Shown: positions 40,931 through 50,282, counted from the stretch's first letter. The stretch: DNA of 64,000 nt from Bacillota bacterium (GCA_023411375.1 JAEYOW010000050.1:1-64000); one strand, 5' to 3'. Numbers and translations are program-made. Notes: generated by a model from the letters alone, not told the origin.

Positions 40931-41482
40931 ATGCCAAGAGTAACAGGCGAGCGAGTGATGCTGCGCGAATACAGGGCGGAGGACATCGGGGATATCCGCA
41001 AGTGGGTCAACGATCCTGTGACAACCCGATATCTGTCCACCCGCTTTTGGCCTGCCCAGACCATGGTGGACTCGGAGGAGTTTCTGAGCCGTATGCTTCA
41101 AAGCAGCCATAACGCCTATAACTTTGTTATCGCTGATTTAAAGGACGAGCGCTATATCGGTCAGCTGGATATGTTCCGGGTGGACTGGCGGCTGCGCTGC
41201 GGCGAGCTGGGTATGGTAATCGGCGATGCGGGCGACCGCGGACGCGGCATCGGCAGGGAAGCCCTGCTTCTGATGCAGGATTTTGCGTTTCGAACGCTCG
41301 GGATGGAACGGCTGGAGCTTGAGGTTCATATGGAAAACCAGGCTGCCCGGCAGTGCTATCAGAATGCGGGCTTCTTTCTGGAGGGCGTCAAGCGCCATGC
41401 GTTTTTCAGCGAGGGCAAGTTTTGCGACGTCGGCATTCTTAGCGTATTGCGCGAAGAATATGAACAGCAGTGCAATGCGTGA
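40931..41482 (+). CDS. GNAT acetyltransferase, RimJ/RimL type
   Basis: 183 residues, three bases after the DUF1292 stop. N-terminal VMLREYRAEDIGDIRKWVND and the acetyl-CoA loop DAGDRGRGIGREALL, then ERLELEVHMENQAARQCYQNAGF. Acts on a protein N-terminus, amino sugar or antibiotic; substrate not readable. Ends in a terminator 32 bases later. Confidence 0.88.
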   Translation: MPRVTGERVMLREYRAEDIGDIRKWVNDPVTTRYLSTRFWPAQTMVDSEEFLSRMLQSSHNAYNFVIADLKDERYIGQLDMFRVDWRLRCGELGMVIGDAGDRGRGIGREALLLMQDFAFRTLGMERLELEVHMENQAARQCYQNAGFFLEGVKRHAFFSEGKFCDVGILSVLREEYEQQCNA

Positions 41483-41513
41483 CACCTGTGCCGGGGGCGC
41501 GGCATAAAGTGAA

Positions 41514-41553
41514 CCATCCCCGATCCCGTCGGATCGCGGGATGGCTTTGTTTT
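41514..41553 (+). terminator. Intrinsic terminator after the GNAT gene
   Basis: CCATCCC and GATCC pair with GGATC and GGGATGG around a four-base loop, then TTTGTTTT. Confidence 0.85.
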
Positions 41554-41582
41554 GCCGTCGCGCCTCCATATGGCGGCAGGGA

Positions 41583-41612
41583 TTGACTTTAACCACCGCT
41601 TTCGGATAAAAT
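41583..41612 (+). promoter_or_regulatory. SigA promoter of the aspartate kinase gene
   Basis: TTGACT (41583-41588), 18 bp, TAAAAT (41607-41612). The leader is about 44 bases, too short for a lysine riboswitch. Confidence 0.7.
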
Positions 41613-41662
41613 ATTGCTTTGCGAGGACTTTGAGCCTCCGCACGGTCGGGAGGGGAAGAACG

Positions 41663-42982
41663 ATGGGAAAGATCGTGGCGAAGTTTGGTGGCAGCTCGCT
41701 TTCAGACGCGGGCCAGTTTCGAAAGGTTCGCAGGATACTCGAAATGGATGAGCGTCGTTGCTATGTGGTGCCCAGTGCACCCGGGCGCAGGTTTCCGGAC
41801 GATGAAAAGGTGACCGATTTATTATACCGCTCTTATCGCTTGAAAAGCGAAGGTCAGGACTTTATGCAGGCTTTTTCGCTGATCCGTCAGCGCTTTTTGG
41901 AAATTGCCGGCGAATTGAACGTTCAGGTGGATATCGGAGCGCATCTGGATATGATCGAGCGGGAAATCGACCAGGGCGCAAGCGAGGATTTCTGCGCCAG
42001 CCGCGGCGAGTATTTGAACGGCCTGCTGCTGGCTGATTATCTGGGTTATTGCTTCCTTGACCCAAAGGATTTTATCTTTTTTGCCAGTGACGGAAGCTTC
42101 GATAGCGAGCGTACCAACAGCACGCTTGCGGAGCTGCTCGCACGGACCGAAAGGGCGGTCATTCCCGGATTTTACGGCCTGGGTGCGGATGGTGGCATCC
42201 GAACCTTTTCACGCGGGGGCAGCGATGTGACGGGCGCGATCGTCGCGCGCGCGGCCTATGCCGATATGTATGAAAACTGGACGGACGTCAACGGTTTTTT
42301 GATGGCCGATCCCCGTGTGGTACCTGATGCCAAGGCCATCCGCAACATTACCTACCGTGAGCTGCGCGAGCTGTCCTATATGGGAGCGACCGTTTTGCAT
42401 GAGGACAGTGTCTTTCCCGTGCACCGCGCGGGTATTCCCACCAATATCCGCAACACCAACGAGCCCGGCGAGCGGGGCACCATGATCTCTCACGGGGCGG
42501 CTGAGGAGAAGAATCCCTTCGTTATCACCGGTATCGCGGGCAAGCTCGGCTTTAGCGTGCTATCGGTGGAAAAGGCGATGATGAACAGCGAGCGGGGCTT
42601 TGGCCGCCGCGTATTGCAGGCCATTGAAGAAAACGGCCTGTCCTTTGAGCATCTGCCCACCGGTATAGATACCATGTGCGTGGTGCTATCCACGGCGGAG
42701 CTTGAGCCTGTGAAGGAAAAGGTCGTCAAGCGCGTTATGGAGCTGACCTCGCCTGATACGCTTACAATCCATGATAATATGGGCATTATCGCCACGGTCG
42801 GCCGGGGCATGATCCACAACCCCGGCACGGCGGCCCGCCTGTTTTCGGCGCTAAGCCGGGAGCACGTTAACGTGCGCATGATCGATCAGGGCAGCAGCGA
42901 GCTCAGCATTCTGGTCGGCGTGGATCATGCGGATTTTCAGGCCGCCATACGCGCCATTTACCATGAATTTGTAAAGGACTGA
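41663..42982 (+). CDS. Aspartate kinase
   Basis: 439 residues from the ATG at 41663 (GGGAGGGGAAG upstream). The kinase domain has VAKFGGSSLSD, FASDGSFDSERTNSTL, TFSRGGSDVTGAI and the WTDVNGFLMADPR substrate loop. Two ACT domains follow (about 295-439), with VLSVEKAMMNSERGFGRR and VRMIDQGSSELSILVG. It phosphorylates aspartate in the first step to lysine, threonine and methionine. This form with a single polypeptide is usual in Clostridia; feedback control by an amino acid through the ACT domains is expected. No other pathway gene adjoins. Confidence 0.95.
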   Translation: MGKIVAKFGGSSLSDAGQFRKVRRILEMDERRCYVVPSAPGRRFPDDEKVTDLLYRSYRLKSEGQDFMQAFSLIRQRFLEIAGELNVQVDIGAHLDMIEREIDQGASEDFCASRGEYLNGLLLADYLGYCFLDPKDFIFFASDGSFDSERTNSTLAELLARTERAVIPGFYGLGADGGIRTFSRGGSDVTGAIVARAAYADMYENWTDVNGFLMADPRVVPDAKAIRNITYRELRELSYMGATVLHEDSVFPVHRAGIPTNIRNTNEPGERGTMISHGAAEEKNPFVITGIAGKLGFSVLSVEKAMMNSERGFGRRVLQAIEENGLSFEHLPTGIDTMCVVLSTAELEPVKEKVVKRVMELTSPDTLTIHDNMGIIATVGRGMIHNPGTAARLFSALSREHVNVRMIDQGSSELSILVGVDHADFQAAIRAIYHEFVKD

Positions 42983-43015
42983 CCGTTCTTTTAGCAAAAT
43001 GGGGAGGGCATACCA

Positions 43016-44632
43016 ATGATGAACTCGCTTTTCGGCGCGCACAGGCGCTTTTGGCGGGAATCGCCCTGGCAGAGCAGGGCACACCGCCGCTGGTTTGGGT
43101 TTTGCGCCGTTTGCCTTTCCCTGTATATTGGCTATTGCACCTTTTTGGCACAAAGCCCCGTTTTGAAAGGCGGGATGGACACGGCCGCCTCGCTATGCTG
43201 GTTTGTGCTGTACAGCGCTGCGGTTTACGTCCTGTTGCTATGGGCCTGCAAAAGGTTAAGCGGCGTGCGGCTCAGAAAGAGCGCCGTGGGGGGACGCTAT
43301 CCGTGGCGCGTATTTTTCATGAGCGCAGGAATTTCACTGGTTGTGCTAGGCTGCGCCTTTGCGGCCTGCTATCCCGGCGGGGTTAGCTACGATGCGGCCA
43401 ATCAGTGGCAGCAGGTGCGCACGGGTGAGTTCAACAACTGGCATCCGTTGTTTCACACGCTGCTGGTCTGGCTCGTCACGCGTGTTTCCTACAGCTATCC
43501 CTTCGCGGTGTGCGCGCAGCTCGTTGCCTTTTCGGCGGCAATGGGTTATCTCACATCCACGCTGTGCCGCCATGGCGTGCCTGCCTGGCTGGCGCTTATT
43601 GTGCACGCGCTTGTGACGCTTTCAGCCCCTGTTCAAAATACTTTGATGTATCTGGGCAAGGACAGCGCCATGTGTATTGGGGCGCTGGTGCTGTCGGCCC
43701 AGGGCGTGAATATGCTTTTTACGCGTGGACAATGGCTCCGCAGGCCGCGCAATGCCGTCGTGTTCGGGCTTGTGCTTGCCTTTGCGACGTTGGTGCGGCA
43801 CAACGCCGTTCTGTTTACGCTGCCGCTGCTTTTGGCTGCGATGCTTTGCTACCGTCCCACACGGCGTTGGGCGGCGCTTTCAGCCGGTGTATTCGCCCTG
43901 TGCTCGGCCCTGATTCAGGGGCCGCTTTTTGGCGCTCTGGACGTGGTCTATCCCTCAAACCTGTTGGAAGAAAGCATCGGCATTCCCATGACCGTTATGG
44001 GTAACGCAAAGCAGAAAAACCCGGATGCGCTGGATGAAGAAACAAGCGCTTTTTTGGCAACGCTGGCGGACGATGAGGCATGGCGGAACACCTACGTGCT
44101 TAACGATTATAATTCCATCAAATTTACTTACGACAGGGAACGCATTGCGCATACGCCTCCCGCGCAGCTTTTGCGTATGACGTTGCATACCGTCGCAAGC
44201 GACCCGCGCGGCGCATTTGAGGCCTTTAACGCCGTGACGGACCTGGTCTGGGATGTAACGGGCCAAAACGAGGGCTATGAAAATGTACGCAACTCGGGTG
44301 ATATCGAGGAGGCGCGCTACGGTAGCGCACGGCTCAACACCATTGGCAAGGCGGCATCCGCCGTGCTATCGGCACCGATGAACGCCGCTCCGCTCGCTTA
44401 CCTGTTTCAAAATATCGGCGTTCAGCTATTGCTGCTGCTGCTTGGCGCGCTTTGGGCGCTGTACCGCGTCGGGGTGCGCGCGTTGACGCTTGCCCTTCCG
44501 GTGCTGATTTATGACCTTGGCACCATGCTTCTCCTATGCGGCAACGACGCGCGCTTTTTCCAGTTTTCTATGGCGGTCTGTCTACCGGCCCTTGTCGCGC
44601 TTTTGTTTGCGTCCCCGGAGAAGGAGGCGTAA
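43016..44632 (+). CDS. Polytopic membrane protein, DUF6020/GT-C-like
   Basis: 538 residues with ten or more hydrophobic segments. After the third segment it has GGVSYDAANQWQQVRTGEFNNWHPLFHT, an acidic, His-containing loop as in GT-C glycosyltransferases that use lipid-linked sugars. A large outer loop (about 320-430) follows, ending with two more segments. Resembles DUF6020 proteins of clostridia. Likely adds a sugar to a cell-surface polymer or lipid. Its end contains the ribosome binding site of the next gene. Confidence 0.65.
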   Translation: MMNSLFGAHRRFWRESPWQSRAHRRWFGFCAVCLSLYIGYCTFLAQSPVLKGGMDTAASLCWFVLYSAAVYVLLLWACKRLSGVRLRKSAVGGRYPWRVFFMSAGISLVVLGCAFAACYPGGVSYDAANQWQQVRTGEFNNWHPLFHTLLVWLVTRVSYSYPFAVCAQLVAFSAAMGYLTSTLCRHGVPAWLALIVHALVTLSAPVQNTLMYLGKDSAMCIGALVLSAQGVNMLFTRGQWLRRPRNAVVFGLVLAFATLVRHNAVLFTLPLLLAAMLCYRPTRRWAALSAGVFALCSALIQGPLFGALDVVYPSNLLEESIGIPMTVMGNAKQKNPDALDEETSAFLATLADDEAWRNTYVLNDYNSIKFTYDRERIAHTPPAQLLRMTLHTVASDPRGAFEAFNAVTDLVWDVTGQNEGYENVRNSGDIEEARYGSARLNTIGKAASAVLSAPMNAAPLAYLFQNIGVQLLLLLLGALWALYRVGVRALTLALPVLIYDLGTMLLLCGNDARFFQFSMAVCLPALVALLFASPEKEA

Positions 44633-44635
44633 GCG

Positions 44636-45397
44636 GTGGCTGTCACCGTGCAAATGCTGTGGATCGTATGCCCTCTGGCGTTGCTGGGAGGCTTTGTGGA
44701 CGCGATTGCGGGCGGGGGCGGGTTGATTTCGCTGCCCGCCTATTATCTGGCAGGTCTGCCCGCGAGCGTGGCTGCGGGCACAAATAAGCTTTCCGCAACG
44801 ATGGGAACCGTGCTGGCGGCGTACAATTATAAACGTTCGGGTAAGATAAACCGCGGGGTTGGCATTCCCGCCGCTATCGGCGCGCTTGTTTTAAGCGCCA
44901 TGGGCGTGCTTGTGATGAAGCAACTGCCCGACCGGACGGTGAGGCTGCTGGTTGCTTGCTGCATTCCCATCGCGGCTGTTTTTACCCTTCGCGGACGGCG
45001 GCAACATGGCTGTTGCAAACAGTTCTCCGCGCGGCGCACGTTGGCTGTCTCGCTCGGTATCGGTTGTCTGATTGGCTTCTATGACGGGCTGGTCGGGCCG
45101 GGAACAGGAACCTTTTTGATTTTACTTTTTGTTCATATTTTTGGCATGGACGATGTGGATGCCAGCGGCACAGCAAAACTGGTGAATCTGGCAAGCAATG
45201 TTGCCGCGCTGACAAGCCTGCTGACGACGGGAGATGTGCTTTTTCTTCTGGGACTGCCTGCCGGAGTTTGCTCCATGGTCGGAGGCTTTTTGGGCAGCAG
45301 GCTGACCATCCGCAGCGGCGGGAAGCTGGTGCGGATGATGATGATATGTGTTTTAATACTTCTTCTTGCCAAAATGATTACGGATATGTTACAATAA
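44636..45397 (+). CDS. TSUP (TauE/SafE) family transporter
   Basis: 253 residues from a GTG after AGAAGGAGG, three bases past the preceding stop. Eight hydrophobic segments in two halves with the family signature: GGFVDAIAGGGGLISLPAY with AAGTNKLSA, and GFYDGLVGPGTGTFL with ASGTAKLVNLASN. Members move sulphite, sulphonates or organic anions. Substrate unknown. Confidence 0.9.
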   Translation: MAVTVQMLWIVCPLALLGGFVDAIAGGGGLISLPAYYLAGLPASVAAGTNKLSATMGTVLAAYNYKRSGKINRGVGIPAAIGALVLSAMGVLVMKQLPDRTVRLLVACCIPIAAVFTLRGRRQHGCCKQFSARRTLAVSLGIGCLIGFYDGLVGPGTGTFLILLFVHIFGMDDVDASGTAKLVNLASNVAALTSLLTTGDVLFLLGLPAGVCSMVGGFLGSRLTIRSGGKLVRMMMICVLILLLAKMITDMLQ

Positions 45398-45438
45398 AGA
45401 TTACCGATGAATCCATTGATGCGCGGAGGTGCGATTCG

Positions 45439-45828
45439 ATGACCGAACCCATGCTTGCAAAGGCGATTAAGCTGACCATTCCCGCTGAGGGGGAGTATGC
45501 GCTTGTGGCGCGTATGGCGTTGAGCGGGCTGGCAATGCTCGCCGGCCTCGATGTGGACCTGATCGGCGATTTGCGCACCGTAACGGATGAGTGCTGCGAC
45601 TGTTTGATGCACCAGCCTCTCAGGCCCGCGTGCATTACGGTGGATGCGTGGATTGGCGGAGGAAGGCTCTTTTTCCGCTTTGGAGCGGAAAAACGTTGTG
45701 GGGCGGGCTGCGAGCAGACCTTGCAGATGGATATTACAAAAGGCGTACTGGAAACGCTCATGCCCGAGGTGCGCCTGGATACGGATGAGGACGGCGTGTT
45801 TGGCATTGAATGCTCCATGCCTGTTTAA
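45439..45828 (+). CDS. RsbW/SpoIIAB-like anti-sigma factor with altered ATP site
   Basis: 129 residues, ATG after GCGGAGGTGCG. The outline is that of a small HATPase anti-sigma kinase: IPAEGEYALVARMALSGLA followed by GDLRTVTDECCDCLMHQ, the position of the N-box. There the usual E-x-x-x-N reads D-x-x-x-D (Asp50 and Asp54), and a clear G-box (DxGxG) is missing. It may bind the sigma factor without kinase activity. It precedes the SigB-type sigma gene by 12 bases. No RsbV/SpoIIAA-like antagonist is nearby. Confidence 0.65.
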   Translation: MTEPMLAKAIKLTIPAEGEYALVARMALSGLAMLAGLDVDLIGDLRTVTDECCDCLMHQPLRPACITVDAWIGGGRLFFRFGAEKRCGAGCEQTLQMDITKGVLETLMPEVRLDTDEDGVFGIECSMPV

Positions 45829-45840
45829 GCGGAGGCGGCC

Positions 45841-46581
45841 ATGAATGACGAGCGTTTGATCCCTTTATTGGAGCAATACGCCATGACCCGCGATACCGCG
45901 CTTAGGGACGAGCTGTTTGAGGCCTACCTGCCGCTTGCAAAGGCGGTAGCGCGCAAGTTTATGGGGCGTGGCGTTGAGCTGGAGGATTTGGAACAGGTGG
46001 CGGGCATGGCGCTGTTAAAGGCGCTGGAGAGGTACGAACCGGCGCGCGGTTACCGCTTTGTGACCTATGCCGTGCCGACCATCACGGGTGATGTGCGCAA
46101 TTATTTGCGGGATAAGGGCAGCATTCTGCGTATGCCCCGCGATTCCCGGCAGAAGCTTTATCTGATGACAAGGGAGCAGGAAAGGTTTGAGGCGGAGCAT
46201 CTGCGCGCGCCTACGGCTACCGAGCTTGCTCTGCGCATGCATATTTCTGCCGACGAGCTGCTGATGCTGCTCAGCCTGCGGGCGCAGACAGATACGGTTT
46301 CCCTGGACGCCCCTGTGGGCGAGGATGGCGACGCGATGCTGGAAGGAATGCTGGGCGGCGCGGATGCTGGCTATGAGCGCTTTGAGCAAAGCGAATGGAT
46401 GCAGTGGGTGCTTTCCAAGGTGAACGATTCGGAGCGCCAGCTTTTGACGCTTAGGTACCGGGACGGCCTTGGCCAGCGCGAGACGGCCCGGAAGATGGGT
46501 GTTTCACAGATGCAGATCTCCAGAATGGAGCGCCGCGTGCTGACCAGGCTGCGCGCGATTGAGGCGGGCGGACGGGCGTGA
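45841..46581 (+). CDS. Sigma factor of the SigB/SigF/SigG type
   Basis: 246 residues. Region 2 is LPLAKAVARKFMGRGVELEDLEQVAGMALLKALERY with the -10 binding part RGYRFVTYAVPTITGDVRNYLRD. Region 3 follows, and region 4 is GLGQRETARKMGVSQMQISRMERRVL. The composition matches the SigB/SigF/SigG group rather than the housekeeping factor. Together with the anti-sigma protein it forms a control unit. It could be a sporulation sigma factor, but the classical spoIIA gene order (AA-AB-AC) is incomplete. Confidence 0.85.
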   Translation: MNDERLIPLLEQYAMTRDTALRDELFEAYLPLAKAVARKFMGRGVELEDLEQVAGMALLKALERYEPARGYRFVTYAVPTITGDVRNYLRDKGSILRMPRDSRQKLYLMTREQERFEAEHLRAPTATELALRMHISADELLMLLSLRAQTDTVSLDAPVGEDGDAMLEGMLGGADAGYERFEQSEWMQWVLSKVNDSERQLLTLRYRDGLGQRETARKMGVSQMQISRMERRVLTRLRAIEAGGRA

Positions 46582-46611
46582 GCGAAAAAACGGGCGAAGG
46601 GAGCGAAACGG

Positions 46612-48120
46612 ATGCAGTCGGATAACAGGCAGCAGCAGGGCGGCGGTTACATGCCCTATACGCCCGAACAGATGCAACAGTGGCAGCAATCCGGAATGCC
46701 GCCTCAAATGACGCCCGATATGATGCAGCAGATGTGGCAGGGGCAGCAGATGTGGCAGCAGAGCCAGCCGGCGGTACCTCTTCAGCAGATGACGCCGGAG
46801 CAGATACAGCAGATGCAGTACGAGGCCTATATGTGGCAGATGCAGCAGATGCCCCCCATGCCTACCATGCAACAGCCGCCCGTTCAACCTCCGCGGGGCC
46901 GTTCAAAGCCGCATAAAAAGAATAAAGGCGGCGGCGGGGGTATCGGCTCGGTGCTTAAGGTGCTGGTCGCGCTGGCTGTGGCGGGCGGGGTCGCTTGGTT
47001 TTTTCTCAAGGACATGGGCGCCGGCAGTCAGGCCACCGCCCAGATTGAGATGGGCACGCTGGGTACCTCCTATACCGGGGATGCGCTGATTGTTCGAAAC
47101 GAAACGGCGTATAACGACGAGGGCGTGCAAAGTATCGATTATGTGGCGCAGGAGGGCAGCGTGGTTTACCGCGGCGACGTGGTTTGCTACGTCTACTCCA
47201 CGGGCTATAGCGCTAAGGAAATGACCGCGCTTCAGGATTACCGCGACCAAATCAAGGATTATCAGCGCACGCTGCTCAAAAGCGAAACGGCCTACGACCA
47301 GAAGATGACCAGGCTGGAAGGCGATGTTACCGAGCGCGGCCTGGAGGTTCGCAGTTTGGTACAAGGGGCGCGCGGTAACCTGACCAATCAGGAAAACATT
47401 TTGAAAACGGCGATCACGCAGCGGCAAAACTACTTCCGCAGCAAGTATTCAAGCGATATGCGCTTAAACCGGCTTTTTGACGACGAGACAACGCAGCAAC
47501 AGCGCATCGACAGCTGGATTAAGCAGAAGGTCGCCACCCAGGAAAGCATCGTAAGTTTTTATACCGACGGCTTCGAGCATGCGCTGACCCCCGCGGAATT
47601 TGAGAAGTACACCCCCACGCAGGTGCGCGCGATGATCAACGGTGAAAAACCCGAAGCCTCCACCGCGGCGCGCGGGCGCACGGACCTGTACCGGCTGGTT
47701 AAGCAAAACAACTATGCGGTGCTCATGCTGGTGCGCGACAATACCTGGAACCCTGTGGAGGGAACCACCTACAAGCTGGTGCTGGAGCAGTTTTCAAACA
47801 CCGTTGTTAATGCGCAGGTTCTATCCTTCACCCGTTCCGGGGGCGAGCTGTTGCTTCGTCTGGCGGTGATCGGCGATGTTTCGGATGTGCTGTATATGCG
47901 TACCTGTCAGGCGCAGCTTGGCGAATATGTGGATTGTATGGTGGTGCCAAGCGGCGCGCTTTATGAGCAGAACAACGCTACGGGCGTCGTTATTATTACC
48001 GGGGAAAAGCAGCTCTTCGTACCGGTCAACGTGCTCAGGCAGGAGGGCGGCAAGGCGTATATTTCGGCAATTCAGACCGGTGTTTTAACTGCCGGGCAAA
48101 CGGTAAGGCTATTCAAATAA
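46612..48120 (+). CDS. HlyD-like membrane protein with Gln/Met-rich cytoplasmic tail
   Basis: 502 residues. The first 97 are low-complexity and rich in Gln, Met and Pro (repeats of M-Q-Q and W-Q-Q). A lysine/glycine stretch precedes one membrane segment (about 110-130). The outside part has a biotinyl-lipoyl-like strand set (EGSVVYRGDVVCYVYSTG), a coiled coil (about 200-285) and a C-terminal barrel-like region with PSGALYEQNNATGVVII. Similar proteins open the ylm/sepF cluster in Clostridia. It could join membrane to wall during division. Confidence 0.75.
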   Translation: MQSDNRQQQGGGYMPYTPEQMQQWQQSGMPPQMTPDMMQQMWQGQQMWQQSQPAVPLQQMTPEQIQQMQYEAYMWQMQQMPPMPTMQQPPVQPPRGRSKPHKKNKGGGGGIGSVLKVLVALAVAGGVAWFFLKDMGAGSQATAQIEMGTLGTSYTGDALIVRNETAYNDEGVQSIDYVAQEGSVVYRGDVVCYVYSTGYSAKEMTALQDYRDQIKDYQRTLLKSETAYDQKMTRLEGDVTERGLEVRSLVQGARGNLTNQENILKTAITQRQNYFRSKYSSDMRLNRLFDDETTQQQRIDSWIKQKVATQESIVSFYTDGFEHALTPAEFEKYTPTQVRAMINGEKPEASTAARGRTDLYRLVKQNNYAVLMLVRDNTWNPVEGTTYKLVLEQFSNTVVNAQVLSFTRSGGELLLRLAVIGDVSDVLYMRTCQAQLGEYVDCMVVPSGALYEQNNATGVVIITGEKQLFVPVNVLRQEGGKAYISAIQTGVLTAGQTVRLFK

Positions 48121-48141
48121 GGACAAGAGGGGGGATTAAAA

Positions 48142-48882
48142 ATGGACGGCGTGGCGCAGAATTTGTCGGGAAATTCAGATAAAACCCAGCTTCTGGACGA
48201 GATAAGCCCTGAGACGCTTGCGCGAAATGTGTCGGACGTATTGGATACTTTAAACAAAAATAAATATCAAAATTCTCCCCCGGCCCGCTTGATCGCCGTT
48301 ACCAAGACGGTAGGTCCATCGGTGATCAACGCCCTCAAACCCTTAAATGTTTTGGATATTGGGGAAAACCGGGCGCAGGTTGCCATACCGAAGCTGCCAA
48401 AAATCGCGCCGGAATTCCGGCTGCATTGGATTGGAAGGTTGCAAACAAACAAAGTTAAATATATAATAGAACATGTGTGTATGCTGCATACCTTGGACCG
48501 GCTTGCGCTTGCGCAGGAGGTGGACAGGCGGGCGAAGGAGCATGGCATAGTGATGCCGGCCCTTGTGCAGATTAATATCGCGCGCGAACCTCAGAAGGGC
48601 GGAATGGAGCCCGGCGAGGTACTGCCCTTTCTCAGGCGGATGCGCGACTTTTCCGGTATACGCGTAATGGGTCTGATGGGCATTATGCCGCTTCAGGCAT
48701 CCGGGGAGGAGCTTACGGCGCTTTTCCGAGGCATGCGGGTCCTGTTTGAACAGCTTCGTGAAGAGGCTGTGGACGGCGTTGAAATGCGCGAGCTGTCCAT
48801 GGGTATGTCAAATGATTATGCGATCGCGGCGCGTGAAGGCGCGACGATGGTTCGTATCGGTACGGCTCTTTACCGCCGTTAG
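48142..48882 (+). CDS. yggS: YggS/YlmE family PLP-binding protein
   Basis: 246 residues, ATG after GAGGGGGG. The lysine that binds pyridoxal phosphate lies in IAVTKTVG (about residue 54), followed by DIGENRAQ, LHWIGRLQTNKVKYI and a C-terminal LSMGMSNDYAIAAREGATMVRIGT. It maintains PLP balance. Its position before sepF is conserved in Firmicutes. Confidence 0.95.
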   Translation: MDGVAQNLSGNSDKTQLLDEISPETLARNVSDVLDTLNKNKYQNSPPARLIAVTKTVGPSVINALKPLNVLDIGENRAQVAIPKLPKIAPEFRLHWIGRLQTNKVKYIIEHVCMLHTLDRLALAQEVDRRAKEHGIVMPALVQINIAREPQKGGMEPGEVLPFLRRMRDFSGIRVMGLMGIMPLQASGEELTALFRGMRVLFEQLREEAVDGVEMRELSMGMSNDYAIAAREGATMVRIGTALYRR

Positions 48883-48917
48883 GCTGGGCCGCCGGTATAA
48901 CATAGGAGGTTCGTCGA

Positions 48918-49976
48918 TTGGGAATCTTTCGCAAGGTCGGAGACTGGCTGACCGAAAAGAGCGACCGCTTCATTCGCGGGGAATCTGAAATGTCCAATGG
49001 ATACTATGGTTCCAGGGAAGCGGAGCAGGCGTACAGCAATATGGGCGCCGAACAGCCCGAGGCCGACCATGGCGATATGGAGGCCGGGGAAGATACGGGG
49101 CATAAGCCTTCCGGCGATCCCTTCGGGTATGGCGGCGGAGAATATGGCGGCAGGGTGCCGTACCGCAGCCGGTATGACAGGGAGCGCGAAGCGCAGCAGC
49201 AACCCCAGCAGCCGCCGTATCAGCAGCAGCCGTCGGTTCAGCAGCCCATACAGGCGCAGGGCATGCAGATGGGAATGCAGCCGCCGGTTCAGCGGCCCAT
49301 GGCACAGCAGCAGATGAATATGGGGCAGCAGCCCGGCTATGCGCAGGGATACGCGCAGCAGCCCATGGGCAATGTGGTGCCTTTTCCCGGCATGCAGCGC
49401 GGGCAGGACGGTTCTGTTTACGCGCATGTGGAATATATTGTTTTACTGCGTAGCCGGAACGAATGTAAGGACGTGATTGCCTATATCAAACTCAACGCGT
49501 CCGTGTTTCTCAACATGGAATTTATCGCCAGCGATAATGAACGCCAGCGTTGCGTGGATATGCTCAGCGGCGCCGCCTATACGCTTGGCTGCGCGCTGAA
49601 CAAAATTTCGCCTCGGGGCATTTATCTGATCTCCTCACCCTCCGTACGCGTGGTGCTTGATCCCGCTATGCAGAAATTTGCTTCGGCGCCCGAAGCGCAG
49701 GGCTTTGTCAGGCAGCGGTATGAGAACGAGAACTATCAGGGATACAGCGGCTATCAGCAGGGTGAGGCGGCGCAGGAAACACAGCGCCAGCGGCCTGTTA
49801 CGGGCTTTTCTTCAGGATCGCCAACCACGCGCTTCCAGGCGCAGGGTACGCAGCGGACGCCGCCCGCCAGCTTTGGCAGCGTGATGGCGGGCAACGTGAC
49901 TTCATCCTATTCCCCCGCCGGCGGTATGGGATCGGGCAACGCGCCCACAGGCCGCTATTCTGTCGGGCCGCAGTAG
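48918..49976 (+). CDS. sepF: SepF, cell division protein, with long Gln-rich linker and tail
   Basis: 352 residues from a TTG after AGGAGG. The start MGIFRKVGDWLTEKSD is the amphipathic membrane helix. A disordered Gln/Pro/Met-rich region spans about 85-160, then the SepF core (about 172-255) with VLLRSRNECKDVIAYIKLNASVFLNME and FIASDNERQRCVDMLSGAAYTLGCALNKI. A further 95-residue Gly/Ser/Gln tail follows. SepF binds FtsZ and shapes the septum. Typical SepF is about 150 residues, so this one is unusually long. Confidence 0.93.
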   Translation: MGIFRKVGDWLTEKSDRFIRGESEMSNGYYGSREAEQAYSNMGAEQPEADHGDMEAGEDTGHKPSGDPFGYGGGEYGGRVPYRSRYDREREAQQQPQQPPYQQQPSVQQPIQAQGMQMGMQPPVQRPMAQQQMNMGQQPGYAQGYAQQPMGNVVPFPGMQRGQDGSVYAHVEYIVLLRSRNECKDVIAYIKLNASVFLNMEFIASDNERQRCVDMLSGAAYTLGCALNKISPRGIYLISSPSVRVVLDPAMQKFASAPEAQGFVRQRYENENYQGYSGYQQGEAAQETQRQRPVTGFSSGSPTTRFQAQGTQRTPPASFGSVMAGNVTSSYSPAGGMGSGNAPTGRYSVGPQ

Positions 49977-50000
49977 TTCCACTGCGGTGAAAGGAGACAA

Positions 50001-50282
50001 ATGTTAATTTCAGCTATCGTAGGCATTGCCACCTGGATTTTGCAAGCGCTTAGCCTCGTTATTCTGGTTTATTGCGTCATGACGCTAGTGGTTCCGCAAA
50101 ATGAGCTTGTCCGCAAGGCCGGCGCTTATATTGAACCGATGCTCGCGCCCTTCAGAAGCCTTTTGCACCGCATTTTTCCAAAGCTTCGCGGCTTTGCGTT
50201 TGACCTTTCTCCCCTTGTTATGTGGCTTGTGATCGACATCGCGATCTGGCTGCTTCGTCTGCTGAGCCGGATTTTGCCCTGA
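50001..50282 (+). CDS. ylmG: YlmG/YggT family membrane protein
   Basis: 93 residues, ATG after AAAGGAG. Two hydrophobic segments (about 10-30 and 68-90) with the conserved loop YIEPMLAPFRSLLHRIFPKLRGFAFDLSPLV. Needed for normal septum or protein-complex assembly in other bacteria. Its TGA overlaps the ATG of ylmH. Confidence 0.92.
   Translation: MLISAIVGIATWILQALSLVILVYCVMTLVVPQNELVRKAGAYIEPMLAPFRSLLHRIFPKLRGFAFDLSPLVMWLVIDIAIWLLRLLSRILP

Noticed and set aside
41583..41662. Lysine riboswitch before aspartate kinase
   Set aside because: The leader from the mapped promoter is about 44 bases, far too short.
49180..49350. CAG-rich stretch in sepF as a DNA repeat or CRISPR-like array
   Set aside because: It is simple coding low complexity for glutamine, without regular spacers.
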